From an uncultured Bacteroidota bacterium (GTDB taxonomy: Bacteria; Bacteroidota; Bacteroidia; B-17B0; Aurantibacillaceae): a stretch of 56,358 bases of DNA. The number at the start of each line of letters is the position of its first letter. Position 1 is the stretch's first letter. This document shows positions 26,843 to 35,899 of the stretch, one piece after another. The DNA lies in NCBI GenBank assembly GCA_903893815.1, contig CAITNS010000069.1, positions 1 to 56,358 of the forward strand, read 5' to 3'. The notes below the pieces were generated by a model. That model was not told the DNA's origin. It searched no databases and saw only the letters and a program-made list of their open reading frames with translations. The position numbers were made by a program, and so were the translations under genes.

Positions 26843-27691
26843 ATGGCAGATATTCAACAGCTACAAAAACTATCAACCCAAGTTCGTCGCGACATCGTTC
26901 GCATGGTTCATGCAGTAAGTTCAGGCCACCCGGGCGGTTCTTTAGGTTGCACAGATTTTTTAGTGGCTTTATATAACGGCGTTATGACTCATAACCCTAA
27001 AAACTTTACGATGGACGGTAAAAATGAAGATTTATTCTTTTTAAGTAACGGCCATATTTCTCCTGTATATTACAGTGTATTAGCACGTTGCGGTTATTTT
27101 CCGGTTGAAGAATTAAAAACATTCCGTCGTTTAAACACGCGTTTACAAGGCCATCCAACTACTCATGATCACTTACCAGGCGTGCGTATTGCAAGTGGTT
27201 CATTAGGACAAGGCATGAGCGTAGCTATTGGCGCTGCATTAGCAAAAAAATTAAATAAAGATAATTCAATCATCTATAGTTTGCATGGAGATGGCGAATT
27301 ACAAGAAGGACAAATCTGGGAAGCGGCATTATACGCTTCAGCTAATAAAGTAGATAACTATATTGCAACCATTGATTATAATGGTCGTCAAATTGATGGT
27401 GACGTTGAGAATGTTTTATCACTAGGAAACCTAAAAGCAAAATTTGAAGCTTTTGGTTGGCAAGTGATTGAAACCGAAAAAGGAAATGATATGGCTTCTG
27501 TGATTGAAGGTTTAGCAAAAGCAAAAACATTTATCGGCAAAGGAAAACCAATCATGAACATTATGAAAACTGAAATGGGTGCTGGTGTTGACTTTATGAT
27601 GGGCACTCACAAATGGCATGGTTCTGCTCCTAATGATGAACAATTATCAAAAGCTTTAGGTCAGTTGGAGGAAACTTTAGGAGACTATTAA
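26843..27691 (+). CDS. Transketolase, N-terminal subunit (split type)
   Basis: 282 residues covering the thiamine pyrophosphate (TPP) binding half of transketolase. Visible: HAVSSGHPGGSLGCTDFL, GSLGQGMSVAIGAA and the TPP motif starting GDGELQEGQIWE. Transketolase moves two-carbon units between pentose-phosphate sugars. The matching C-terminal half is at 30186-31139, with two unrelated genes between them in the same direction. The split form is common in Bacteroidota and archaea; separation of the halves by other genes is less usual. It likely begins an operon. Confidence 0.93.
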   Translation: MADIQQLQKLSTQVRRDIVRMVHAVSSGHPGGSLGCTDFLVALYNGVMTHNPKNFTMDGKNEDLFFLSNGHISPVYYSVLARCGYFPVEELKTFRRLNTRLQGHPTTHDHLPGVRIASGSLGQGMSVAIGAALAKKLNKDNSIIYSLHGDGELQEGQIWEAALYASANKVDNYIATIDYNGRQIDGDVENVLSLGNLKAKFEAFGWQVIETEKGNDMASVIEGLAKAKTFIGKGKPIMNIMKTEMGAGVDFMMGTHKWHGSAPNDEQLSKALGQLEETLGDY

Positions 27692-27717
27692 TGAATCTCC
27701 TAGTGATAATTTAATTA

Positions 27718-28770
27718 ATGACAACAAACAGAATTTCCGAAATAGACGCCTTAAGAGGAATTGCCTGTTTGATGGTTGTTTATAATCATTTTGGGAACTA
27801 CCCTGAAATTGGAAGTATAGCCTCATGCATTGGCTGCATCGGAGTTGATTTGTTTTTTATCATTAGTGGTTTTGTAATTTCTTTAACGATTCAAAATAAT
27901 TCAAACTGGAAATATTTTTTAGTCAATCGTTTTTCGAGATTATTCCCTGTCTATTGGACCTGTGCTGTACTTTCAGTACTAACCTATTTTATTTCGTATA
28001 ATTACATCAACGAACCAGCTCCAACCGATTATTTATTTAAAACTTTTTTGGTAAATCTTAGTATGGTTCAATTTTACACTGGTTTCCCAAACATCGATGG
28101 TTCTTATTGGACACTCATTATCGAATTATTATTTTACGCTTTTATTTTACTGTTTCTTATTGCAAACAAAAAACATCTCATTGAAACTATTGGCGCTATC
28201 TGCTTATTGTTTCCATTATGTTTAATTTTATTATATGATCAAATTATTAGTGATGAAACCATTCATCATTTAGTTAACAGACTTCCTTTATTAGCTTACT
28301 TCCCTTTATTTTTTTCAGGCATTTTATTATATAAAATCAAATTTGAAACTAAAAATACTTTGAGATGGATTTTACTGTTTTGTTGCTTTTCACTTCAGCT
28401 ATTTTTATTCGACAAGTTTTATTCTAACAGTCCGCAACTTACATTTTTGCAATACAGTATCACTTTATCTGTTATGTATATAGCCTTCATTTTATACATA
28501 TATAACAAATTATCGTTTATAGTTTGTAAACCAACTGTTTGGCTTGGAAGCATTTCTTATTGCCTATATTTAATCCATCAATCTATTGGCTCACAAGTAA
28601 TTTTACCTTTTTTACACAATTACCTATTAATTAATTTTTGGATAGCATTTATCTTAACAATAGGTGCGATTTTTTTAATTTCTCATTTGATTTTAACCTA
28701 TATAGAAAAGCCAAGTATTGCATTTATTAGAAGTAAATTTTCTTTTAAATCAAAACCATTAGCAAACTAA
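27718..28770 (+). CDS. Acyltransferase family 3 membrane protein (OafA/YrhL-like)
   Basis: 350 residues with about ten hydrophobic segments. The N-terminal RISEIDALRGIACLMVVYNH and, near residue 40, GVDLFFIISGFVIS are the acyltransferase_3 signature, with the conserved Arg and His thought to take part in acyl transfer. These inner-membrane proteins O-acylate sugars of surface polysaccharides, lipopolysaccharide or peptidoglycan. It begins 26 bases after the transketolase N-half and ends one base before the VWA gene. No target pathway can be named from the neighbours. Confidence 0.9.
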   Translation: MTTNRISEIDALRGIACLMVVYNHFGNYPEIGSIASCIGCIGVDLFFIISGFVISLTIQNNSNWKYFLVNRFSRLFPVYWTCAVLSVLTYFISYNYINEPAPTDYLFKTFLVNLSMVQFYTGFPNIDGSYWTLIIELLFYAFILLFLIANKKHLIETIGAICLLFPLCLILLYDQIISDETIHHLVNRLPLLAYFPLFFSGILLYKIKFETKNTLRWILLFCCFSLQLFLFDKFYSNSPQLTFLQYSITLSVMYIAFILYIYNKLSFIVCKPTVWLGSISYCLYLIHQSIGSQVILPFLHNYLLINFWIAFILTIGAIFLISHLILTYIEKPSIAFIRSKFSFKSKPLAN

Positions 28771-28771
28771 T

Positions 28772-30166
28772 ATGATAAAATTAACATCATATCAATTATC
28801 GAAACTAAAAAAGAGTTTACTCTTTTTAGGAATAGTTTGCCTGTCGTTTAAATTTTATGCGCAACCAACCAATCGTATTCTATTTATTTTTGATGATTCT
28901 TACAGCATGTATGCACCCTGGAATAGCAATATTAAAATAGAAGTTGCTAAAAAAATTATGGGTGAGTTTTTGGATAGCTTAAAGTCTATCCCAAATTTAG
29001 AGTTAGCGCTGCGTTGCTACGGACATCAAACCTTTATTAAACCAACAAGAGATTGCAAGGATACTAAATTAGAAGTTCCATTTAATGTTGCATCAAAATC
29101 AGCACCGTTAATTAAACAACGCATTCAAAAATTAGAACCATTAGGAACAACGCCAATTGCTTATTCATTAGGAGAAAGTGCGGCAGATTTTACACCATGT
29201 AACAATTGTAGAAATATTATTATTTTAATTACAGATGGCATTGAAGAATGTGACGGAGTGCCGTGCGAAGTTTCCGCCGCTTTACAAAAAAAAGGAATAT
29301 TCTTACGTCCCTTTGTTATTGGCGTTGGTTTAGATGTGAAATTTGTTGATGTTTTTGGTTGCATGGGTAAGTTTTATGATGTAAGCAACGAAGCAAATTT
29401 TAAAGATGTTTTAAATTTAGTATTAACAGAAGCAATTTCGCAAACCACCGTTCAAGTGGATTTATTAGACATCTTAAAAAAACCAACGGAAACAGATGTG
29501 AACATGACGTTTTATGACTCAAACACAAAACAAATAAAATATAATTATCTTCACACGTTGAATCATAGAGGAAATCCAGACACGTTAGTATTGAGTCCTA
29601 ATATCACTTATGATTTAATGATACACACTATTCCTCCAATCGAAAAAAAGAATATTAAAATTCAACAGGGCAAACATAATGTAATTCCTGTTGATGCGCC
29701 ACAAGGGTATTTAAAATTAGAATTAGAAGGTGCTTTAAGCAAATATTTTCCAACGACTGTGATTAGAAAAAAAGGCGAAATGAACACCTTAAATATTCAA
29801 GATTTTGGTAAAACAGAAAAATACATTGTAGGTAAATATGATTTAGAAATTTTAACCTTGCCTCGCATTAAATTAAACGATGTAGAAATACAACAAAGCA
29901 CTACCAATACTATTAAAGTAGCAACTTCGGGTAATGCATATATTACAAAAGGAGGAACAGGTTATGGAAGTATTTTTGTGGACGATGGAAAAAAAGTAAC
30001 ATGGGTTTGTAATTTAAATACAAGTTTACAAAACGAAATTATTTATCTTCAACCCGGAAATTATAAATTAGAATTTAGATACGAGAACGCTAAACAAACA
30101 ACTAATACAATAGAAAGAAAATTTACAATAAGCTCAGCCGTTACAACCAACATAAAAATTAATTAA
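28772..30166 (+). CDS. Secreted von Willebrand factor A domain protein
   Basis: 464 residues. Signal peptide with cleavage near FYAQ (28-31), then a VWA domain whose metal-binding MIDAS is complete: DDSYS (41-45), TPIAYSLGES and LITDGIEECDG. Cys pairs in the VWA part could form disulfides. The second half is beta-rich with PEGA-like stretches (YLKLELEG) and no clear family. A periplasmic or surface binding protein is inferred. It lies in tight series between the acyltransferase and the transketolase C-half (gaps of 1 and 19 bases), so all four genes are probably co-transcribed. Confidence 0.88.
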   Translation: MIKLTSYQLSKLKKSLLFLGIVCLSFKFYAQPTNRILFIFDDSYSMYAPWNSNIKIEVAKKIMGEFLDSLKSIPNLELALRCYGHQTFIKPTRDCKDTKLEVPFNVASKSAPLIKQRIQKLEPLGTTPIAYSLGESAADFTPCNNCRNIIILITDGIEECDGVPCEVSAALQKKGIFLRPFVIGVGLDVKFVDVFGCMGKFYDVSNEANFKDVLNLVLTEAISQTTVQVDLLDILKKPTETDVNMTFYDSNTKQIKYNYLHTLNHRGNPDTLVLSPNITYDLMIHTIPPIEKKNIKIQQGKHNVIPVDAPQGYLKLELEGALSKYFPTTVIRKKGEMNTLNIQDFGKTEKYIVGKYDLEILTLPRIKLNDVEIQQSTTNTIKVATSGNAYITKGGTGYGSIFVDDGKKVTWVCNLNTSLQNEIIYLQPGNYKLEFRYENAKQTTNTIERKFTISSAVTTNIKIN

Positions 30167-30185
30167 ATTTACATTCTACTATACT

Positions 30186-31139
30186 ATGAAAAAATATACA
30201 TACACAGAAAAAAAAGACACACGTTCTGGATTTGGAGCAGGTTTACAACAATTAGGACAAACAAATCCAAACGTAGTAGCCTTATGTGCCGATTTAATTG
30301 GCTCATTAAAAATGGATGCTTTTAAAGCAGAAAATCCTGAGCGATTTTTTCAAGTGGGAATTGCTGAAGCTAACATGATTGGTATTGCAGCTGGCTTAAC
30401 CATTGGTGGTAAAATTCCTTTTACTGGAACTTTTGCAAACTTTAGTACTGGTCGCGTGTACGATCAAATTCGTCAAAGTGTAGCTTATTCAGGTAAAAAT
30501 GTAAAAATATGTGCGTCGCATGCTGGATTAACTTTAGGTGAAGACGGCGCTACTCATCAAATTTTAGAAGATATTGGTTTAATGAAAATGTTACCACACA
30601 TGTGTGTCATTAACCCTTGTGATTATAATCAAACCAAAGCAGCTACCATTGCTATTGCAGATTATGAAGGACCTGTGTATTTACGTTTTGGGCGCCCAAC
30701 AGTTCCTAACTTTACACCTGCCGATCAAAAATTTGAAATCGGTAAAGCTGTCATGTTAAACGAAGGAACGGATGTTACAATTATAGCAACAGGACACATG
30801 ACATGGAAAGCAATTGAAGCTGGAGAAAAATTAGCAGAAATGGGGATCTCTGCAGAAGTCATCAATATTCACACGATTAAGCCTTTAGACAACGAAGCGA
30901 TTTTAAAATCAATTGCTAAAACTAAATGTGTGGTAACTGCCGAAGAACATCAAATGAACGGAGGTTTAGGTGATAGCGTAGCTCAATTATTGTCTCGCCA
31001 TACACCTACTCCGCAAGAGTTTGTTGCTGTTGATGATAGTTTTGGAGAAAGCGGAACACCTGATGAATTAATGACAAAGTATAAATTAGATACGATTGAT
31101 ATTATTAATGCAGTCAATAAAGTAATTAAGAGAAAATAA
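30186..31139 (+). CDS. Transketolase, C-terminal subunit (split type)
   Basis: 317 residues holding the pyrimidine-binding and C-terminal domains of transketolase. FFQVGIAEANMIGIAAGL carries the Glu that activates TPP; the later GRPTVPNF and VVTAEEHQMNGGLGDSVA segments match the family. It must pair with the N-terminal subunit at 26843-27691 to be active. A strong bidirectional terminator embedded in a family A repeat follows. Confidence 0.93.
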   Translation: MKKYTYTEKKDTRSGFGAGLQQLGQTNPNVVALCADLIGSLKMDAFKAENPERFFQVGIAEANMIGIAAGLTIGGKIPFTGTFANFSTGRVYDQIRQSVAYSGKNVKICASHAGLTLGEDGATHQILEDIGLMKMLPHMCVINPCDYNQTKAATIAIADYEGPVYLRFGRPTVPNFTPADQKFEIGKAVMLNEGTDVTIIATGHMTWKAIEAGEKLAEMGISAEVINIHTIKPLDNEAILKSIAKTKCVVTAEEHQMNGGLGDSVAQLLSRHTPTPQEFVAVDDSFGESGTPDELMTKYKLDTIDIINAVNKVIKRK

Positions 31140-31144
31140 CTTAA

Positions 31145-31260
31145 TCTCCCGCAGATTGCGCTGATTAATGCAGATAATACAAAAGGCTACTATCAGTAGC
31201 CTTTTGTATTATCATCACTATCACAATAAAATTTGCGAATATCTGCGAAATCTGCGGGAC
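31145..31260. repeat. Family A repeat arms around a terminator (A4)
   Basis: TCCCGCAGATTGCGCTGATT on the left faces GCGAAATCTGCGGGA on the right. A perfect 18-bp hairpin sits in the middle. Arms match the family A variant at 25397-25462. Confidence 0.7.
31174..31212. terminator. Bidirectional terminator between transketolase C-half and rlmH
   Basis: ATAATACAAAAGGCTACT and its exact complement flank a three-base loop (18-bp perfect stem). The arm ends are A/T-rich on both strands (CTTTTGTATTAT), so it can stop transcription from both convergent genes. Confidence 0.85.
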
Positions 31261-31262
31261 AC

Positions 31263-31736
31263 TTACTCATGATGGTACTTCTCATTCTTCAAAATAGAAA
31301 AGCCTCTATATAATTGTTCGCAAAAAAACAGGCGTATCATTTGATGTGAAAATGTCATATTAGATAAAGACAACACATAAGAACTTTTATCCAAGATAGA
31401 TTTATCAATTCCAAATGGACCTCCAATTAAAAAAACCACTCGTTTACAACCCGAAACCATTCGTTTATTTAAAAAATCAGCAAACTGAACAGAGGTAAAT
31501 TGTTTCCCATGTTCATCCATACAAACCAAAAAATCAGATGGCTCCAGTAGTTTTTGAATCTCTAGAGCTTCTGCCCTTTTCTGCTCCTCAAAGGGCTTTT
31601 GTCTAACTATTTTTGGCATTGATATAGTCTCCATGTTAAAGGAGACATAATTTTTAAGTCTTTCTGTATACACTTTCAATCCTTCCACGAGGTAAGAATC
31701 AGTTGTCTTTTCTATCTGAATCAGTAAAATTTTCAT
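31263..31736 (-). CDS. rlmH: 23S rRNA (pseudouridine(1915)-N(3))-methyltransferase
   Basis: 157 residues, the usual length. RlmH is a SPOUT methyltransferase that methylates pseudouridine 1915 in helix 69 of 23S rRNA on the assembled 70S ribosome. The SAM-binding knot is visible as VVFLIGGPFGID with LSLSNMTFSHQMIRLFFCEQLYRG, and the C-terminus ends in the conserved YHHE. Divergent from the DUF4783-nadC pair, a grouping I recall in other Bacteroidota. Confidence 0.96.
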   Translation of the reverse strand: MKILLIQIEKTTDSYLVEGLKVYTERLKNYVSFNMETISMPKIVRQKPFEEQKRAEALEIQKLLEPSDFLVCMDEHGKQFTSVQFADFLNKRMVSGCKRVVFLIGGPFGIDKSILDKSSYVLSLSNMTFSHQMIRLFFCEQLYRGFSILKNEKYHHE

Positions 31737-31795
31737 TATCTAAGTTATTTTAGGCACAATAATTGCTACTTTAATGGCGTAAATCTACAATATTA

Positions 31796-32170
31796 ATGAA
31801 AGCCCTAATTATATTATTTATTAGTTTATTCAGTTTTTCTTTTACATCAAGAGATATTACAGACGATGTTGCTAATGCTTTAAAACAAGGTAACGCCTCT
31901 GAATTAGTGAAGCACTTTGCTGAAAAAGTATCTATTAAAGTATTAAATCAAGAAGATTTATTAAGTAAGCCGCAAGCTCAAGCCTTAATCGAAGATTTTT
32001 TCAGTAAACATAAAGTAAAATCCTACCAAACTTCTCATACCAGTATTGTTAATGGCGACCAGCAATTTATTACGGGTGCTTTAGATACTAATACAGGTAA
32101 ATTTAGAATTTCCATATTAGTGAGAGGAAGTGTAATTTCGCAGTTCAGAATAGAGAACGATAATGGCTAA
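31796..32170 (+). CDS. DUF4783 domain-containing protein
   Basis: 124 residues with a signal peptide (hydrophobic 3-16). The rest has the NTF2-like alpha+beta pattern of DUF4783 (ITDDVANALKQGNASELVKH ... FFSKHKV ... GKFRISILVRG). Exported, probably periplasmic; function unknown. It overlaps nadC by eight bases, so the two are translationally coupled, as is common in this phylum. Confidence 0.85.
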   Translation: MKALIILFISLFSFSFTSRDITDDVANALKQGNASELVKHFAEKVSIKVLNQEDLLSKPQAQALIEDFFSKHKVKSYQTSHTSIVNGDQQFITGALDTNTGKFRISILVRGSVISQFRIENDNG

Positions 32171-33032
32171 TTACATTTTACAACACAAAAAACATTTCAA
32201 TTTTAAATCTTTTGTTCAAAATGCTTTACAAGAAGATGTAGGCGATGGTGACCATTCTGCTCTAGCCACAATCCCAGCTAATAAAAAAGGCAAATGCCAT
32301 TTATTAGTGAAAGAAAATGGTATTTTGGCTGGAGTAGACGCTGCTAAAGAAATTTTCAAAATCATTGATCCGAAATTTAAAGTAACCGTTTTTATTAAAG
32401 ATGGCTCTCAGGTAAAAGTTGGTGACATTGCATTTATTGTAGAAGGTAGCTCTCAAAAATTATTAACTGCCGAACGCCTTGTTTTAAATGTGATGCAACG
32501 CATGAGTGGAATTGCCACAAAAACCAATTATTTACAAACCCTTTGTAAAGGCACTAAAACAAAAGTTATTGATACTCGTAAAACAACTCCTGGCTTTCGT
32601 TTTTTCGAAAAATGGGCCGTTGTTATTGGTGGTGGCTCCAACCATCGCTTTGGTTTATATGATATGATTATGTTAAAAGATAATCATATCGATTTTTCGG
32701 GAGGTATTATCGAAGCTTTAGATGCTACACATGCTTATCTCAAGAAAACAAAAAAGAAATTACCAATTGAAGTAGAAACACGTACTTTAAATGATGTAAA
32801 GTTGATTTTAAATAAAGGAGGTTTTCAGCGTATTATGCTAGATAATTATAGCATTGCAGATACTAAAAAAGCGGTTGCATTAATTGGTAATAAATTTGAA
32901 ATTGAAAGTTCGGGAGGTATTACCGAAAAAACCATTGCAAGCTATGCTAAATGTGGTGTAGATTTTATCTCTGTTGGCGCTTTAACTCACCATGTAAAAA
33001 GCATAGATTTGAGTTTGAAAGCCATTAAGTAA
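32163..33032 (+). CDS. nadC: Nicotinate-nucleotide diphosphorylase (carboxylating)
   Basis: 289 residues, normal length. NadC makes nicotinate mononucleotide from quinolinate and PRPP, the step that joins de novo NAD synthesis to the salvage route. Marks: EDVGDGDHSA near the N-terminus, RMSGIATKT, the PRPP-site VIDTRKTTPGFR, and IEVETRTLNDV. The stop codon lies one base from the end of the convergent microprotein gene at 33034. Confidence 0.95.
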   Translation: MANYILQHKKHFNFKSFVQNALQEDVGDGDHSALATIPANKKGKCHLLVKENGILAGVDAAKEIFKIIDPKFKVTVFIKDGSQVKVGDIAFIVEGSSQKLLTAERLVLNVMQRMSGIATKTNYLQTLCKGTKTKVIDTRKTTPGFRFFEKWAVVIGGGSNHRFGLYDMIMLKDNHIDFSGGIIEALDATHAYLKKTKKKLPIEVETRTLNDVKLILNKGGFQRIMLDNYSIADTKKAVALIGNKFEIESSGGITEKTIASYAKCGVDFISVGALTHHVKSIDLSLKAIK

Positions 33033-33033
33033 T

Positions 33034-33150
33034 TTACTTACAACCACAGTCGCCATCGCCACATTTTTTTTTGTTATAGGATTTATAAGCTCTATATCCT
33101 ATATAAAATATAGCTCCAACAACTAATACTATAACAAGTACTTCTTGCAT
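33034..33150 (-). CDS. FeoB-associated-type Cys-rich membrane microprotein (38 aa)
   Basis: A 38-residue reading frame: an N-terminal transmembrane helix (EVLVIVLVVGAIFYIGY, 3-19), a basic turn (YKSYNKKK) and a C-terminal CGDGDCGCK with three Cys. This layout matches the small Cys-rich membrane proteins annotated as FeoB-associated in many bacteria. Its ATG overlaps the stop of the GH16 gene (TAATG), so translation is probably coupled. No feoB is in the window. The Cys cluster suggests metal binding; this is inference. It is easily missed because of its length. Confidence 0.75.
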   Translation of the reverse strand: MQEVLVIVLVVGAIFYIGYRAYKSYNKKKCGDGDCGCK

Positions 33151-34424
33151 TATTTCTGTTCTCCTATTTTTTCAGGATTAATAACTGGCACATTGTGAGT
33201 GAGTGTTTGATTTAAAACGGTGATCTTTACATCGTATGGGCCGGTTGGCAAAGTGCTTAAATCCATCACATAGTATTCTGCATTTTCTATTGCAAATCCA
33301 GCTACTTTTGTATTAAAACGATCCATCACATCCACTTGTATTTTGCCAAATTTTTTACCTGCAATAGATAAACTGTACTTATTATAAAAAACTGGCAACA
33401 AAGTTATGGTACCTTCTTCTTCTTTTAAAACTTTATCATAAATAAAATTCACCTTTCTTTTTGGCGAGGTTTGATATAAATTATTATTAGTAATAGTACT
33501 TGGTGTATACTGAAATAACTTATAGTTATCCTTGATATTATAAATCGTATCGTCCTGACTCCAAACTCTAACATAATCTAACAATACCGCATTTGGGAAT
33601 TTTGTTTTTGCATCGGGGCCTGGATTAAAAGCTTCATTATCTTTTGCTACTGCACTATTTATAATTAAATTTTGAGCAGTTTTAAATTCTCCTTCAAAAT
33701 AACCAATAGGTTGCCCATTTAAAAAAAACTTCACATAATTGGGTTGCCACTCTCCCGAAATAATATTCCAACCATCCGCTAAACTTTCATTGGTTTTAAT
33801 CCAAGCTCCCCAATTCTTTTTTAAGTTTAAAAAACCACCTTTAAAATCTTCGCAGCCTTTAGGGCAATGCACATCTAAATGAATTTGATTATCTCTTTCT
33901 CCCTTGCCTTCATAAAAATCTATTTCTTCATTTGGATTTCCGCCATACAACCAAAATGCTGGCCACACACCCTTTTCAGCATTTGCTTTAAAACGCATTT
34001 CAAAATAACCATACTTAAATTGACGCAAAGAACAAAACGCTCCTCCCGAATAATTATAAGTATATTCTCCTTTGTTGTTAGGAAATTTATTTTTCTTTTT
34101 CAAAAATTCAACGTCTAAATTTTCACCAATAATAGGCTCTGCCTGCGCAGGTTTTTTAGTGCTGATTGATACAACTCCGCTAGCAAACTCCACATTGTCT
34201 TGCTTATATAATAAATCTAAATTGTAAACATAATTCCCCCAAGGAAACCCATATTTCCATAAATCAGTATTTAATACATCCTCATTAAATTCATCACTTA
34301 CTTGTAAAAACCATTTTTTTGAAGTTGTATTTTTTACTTGCCACATCACTTGCGAGCAAATTACTTTGCTGAAAAATATTGCTAGTATTACAAAAAGGAT
34401 ATTCTTTATTTTATTTGAGTTCAT
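33150..34424 (-). CDS. Secreted glycoside hydrolase family 16 protein
   Basis: 424 residues. Signal peptide (hydrophobic 9-23, cleavage near ICSQ) followed by a GH16 jelly-roll. The catalytic motif EIDFYE (Glu167, Asp169, Glu172) is intact, preceded by GVWPAFWLYGG and followed by HLDVHC and the WQPNYVKFFLNG strand. GH16 enzymes cleave beta-1,3/1,4 glucans and galactans. About 150 extra C-terminal residues form beta-rich segments of unknown type, and no T9SS domain is seen, so periplasmic or other export is likely. It overlaps the upstream transferase gene by 14 bases. Confidence 0.9.
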   Translation of the reverse strand: MNSNKIKNILFVILAIFFSKVICSQVMWQVKNTTSKKWFLQVSDEFNEDVLNTDLWKYGFPWGNYVYNLDLLYKQDNVEFASGVVSISTKKPAQAEPIIGENLDVEFLKKKNKFPNNKGEYTYNYSGGAFCSLRQFKYGYFEMRFKANAEKGVWPAFWLYGGNPNEEIDFYEGKGERDNQIHLDVHCPKGCEDFKGGFLNLKKNWGAWIKTNESLADGWNIISGEWQPNYVKFFLNGQPIGYFEGEFKTAQNLIINSAVAKDNEAFNPGPDAKTKFPNAVLLDYVRVWSQDDTIYNIKDNYKLFQYTPSTITNNNLYQTSPKRKVNFIYDKVLKEEEGTITLLPVFYNKYSLSIAGKKFGKIQVDVMDRFNTKVAGFAIENAEYYVMDLSTLPTGPYDVKITVLNQTLTHNVPVINPEKIGEQK

Positions 34425-35844
34425 AGATTGTATAATAAGCGTTACTATAACATATAGGATAATCTAATATAATTTCGTCACCAAAAGACTTTTTCAAAAT
34501 TACAATAAATTTCAATCCTTTTCTTTTAAGTTTATTTAAATAAACAGGGTTCTTAATACTGTCGTTAAATGTAACCCATCCTTTTCGATGAGCATAATAA
34601 ATAGGTGTAGGCTTATTACCACTGTTTATTAAAATCAAATCTTTTTTATGACCACACTTATTTAAATCTTTTTCCAAGAAAAATATTCGATAATCATCAT
34701 CTTTTATAAAAAAATCATCGTTATAATTAATTGTACCTTCTAATGAAATAGCTATTAAGAATACATATTTCAACCGATCATATTTAGTGTTTTGAAACTT
34801 AATTTTCAATATCCCATAAGCGCTTACTAATGCCATCACTGGTGCGAAAGGAATAATGTAATAATTATGATGATGAAATGCGAAACCAGCTTTAAACATC
34901 ACAATTAAAAAACCAAAAAAAGCTACTATAAAAACATAAAAAACTTGGTCTGATTTTAATTTATAAGCTTTGTATAATCCTATAACAAAAAATATAAATC
35001 CAATATATTTTAATGCGCTATCAAAGAACTTTGCAATGGTATCAAATAAGTTGTTTTTAAATTCAACATAGCCATTATAAATGGTACTTCCCATGTAAAA
35101 GTGCTGAAACGAAAACACAGAGTTCAATCGCGGTACCCAATAAAAATACCAAATACCAACCATCGATATAATAATTGCTGAAACGGCACAAAAGATTATT
35201 TTTTTATCGAATGCATATTTTTTATTCAATAAAAAGAAAGAAAAGATAATTAGAATATACCCAGAAGGCAGTTTTGATAAAACACCTAAGGCACAAAAAA
35301 TAAAATAAAATAACAAGTTTTTAAAGCGCCCATTTTCAAAATAATTTGAGCCATAATACATACACATAATCATGAAAGAAAAACTAAAGGTATCTGGCAT
35401 AATTTTTCTAGAAAAAGGAAACCAAATAGAACACAATAAAATAATGGCTGAAAAAAAAGCTAACTCACCATTAAAATGTTTCCTAATGAGTTTGTAAAAA
35501 AAATAAATTCCAAAACTTGATACAATTAAATTTATTAATCGTCCATACCAATGCTCATAACCAAAAAGCAACGACATTAAATAAATTAAATAATTAAATA
35601 CAGGAAATTCCATCCCCGTAACACCTGCTTTATCGCCATCAATATCTAATCGAGGGTAAAAAATATTGTTATTTACCTCCTCAAAATTTCGAGCAACCAT
35701 CGTTACCGTTGTTTGTCGCCAATTATGCGAAACTTCTAAAGGAGGATTGGTAATATGGAAAAGCCTCAAAATAAAAAATGCAATTATCCAAAATTTAATA
35801 TTGAGGAACGTACTTTTGTTTATTATTTGACTTAAATAGTTCAT
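34411..35844 (-). CDS. Glycosyltransferase family 39/ArnT-like membrane protein
   Basis: 477 residues with about ten transmembrane segments. The first large periplasmic loop has HNWRQTTVTMVARNFEE and GMEFPVFNYLIYL, the pattern of the PMT/ArnT-like transferases, with acidic residues thought to be catalytic. Such enzymes use polyprenyl-phosphate sugars at the periplasmic side of the inner membrane to glycosylate lipid A, glycans or proteins. Acceptor unknown. It begins the minus-strand group with the GH16 gene and the Cys-rich microprotein. Confidence 0.83.
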   Translation of the reverse strand: MNYLSQIINKSTFLNIKFWIIAFFILRLFHITNPPLEVSHNWRQTTVTMVARNFEEVNNNIFYPRLDIDGDKAGVTGMEFPVFNYLIYLMSLLFGYEHWYGRLINLIVSSFGIYFFYKLIRKHFNGELAFFSAIILLCSIWFPFSRKIMPDTFSFSFMIMCMYYGSNYFENGRFKNLLFYFIFCALGVLSKLPSGYILIIFSFFLLNKKYAFDKKIIFCAVSAIIISMVGIWYFYWVPRLNSVFSFQHFYMGSTIYNGYVEFKNNLFDTIAKFFDSALKYIGFIFFVIGLYKAYKLKSDQVFYVFIVAFFGFLIVMFKAGFAFHHHNYYIIPFAPVMALVSAYGILKIKFQNTKYDRLKYVFLIAISLEGTINYNDDFFIKDDDYRIFFLEKDLNKCGHKKDLILINSGNKPTPIYYAHRKGWVTFNDSIKNPVYLNKLKRKGLKFIVILKKSFGDEIILDYPICYSNAYYTIYELK

Positions 35845-35899
35845 TAATTATGGTCAAAAGTAACCTAAAATTGGTATTTTCGCTACAAATTTACAAGTT

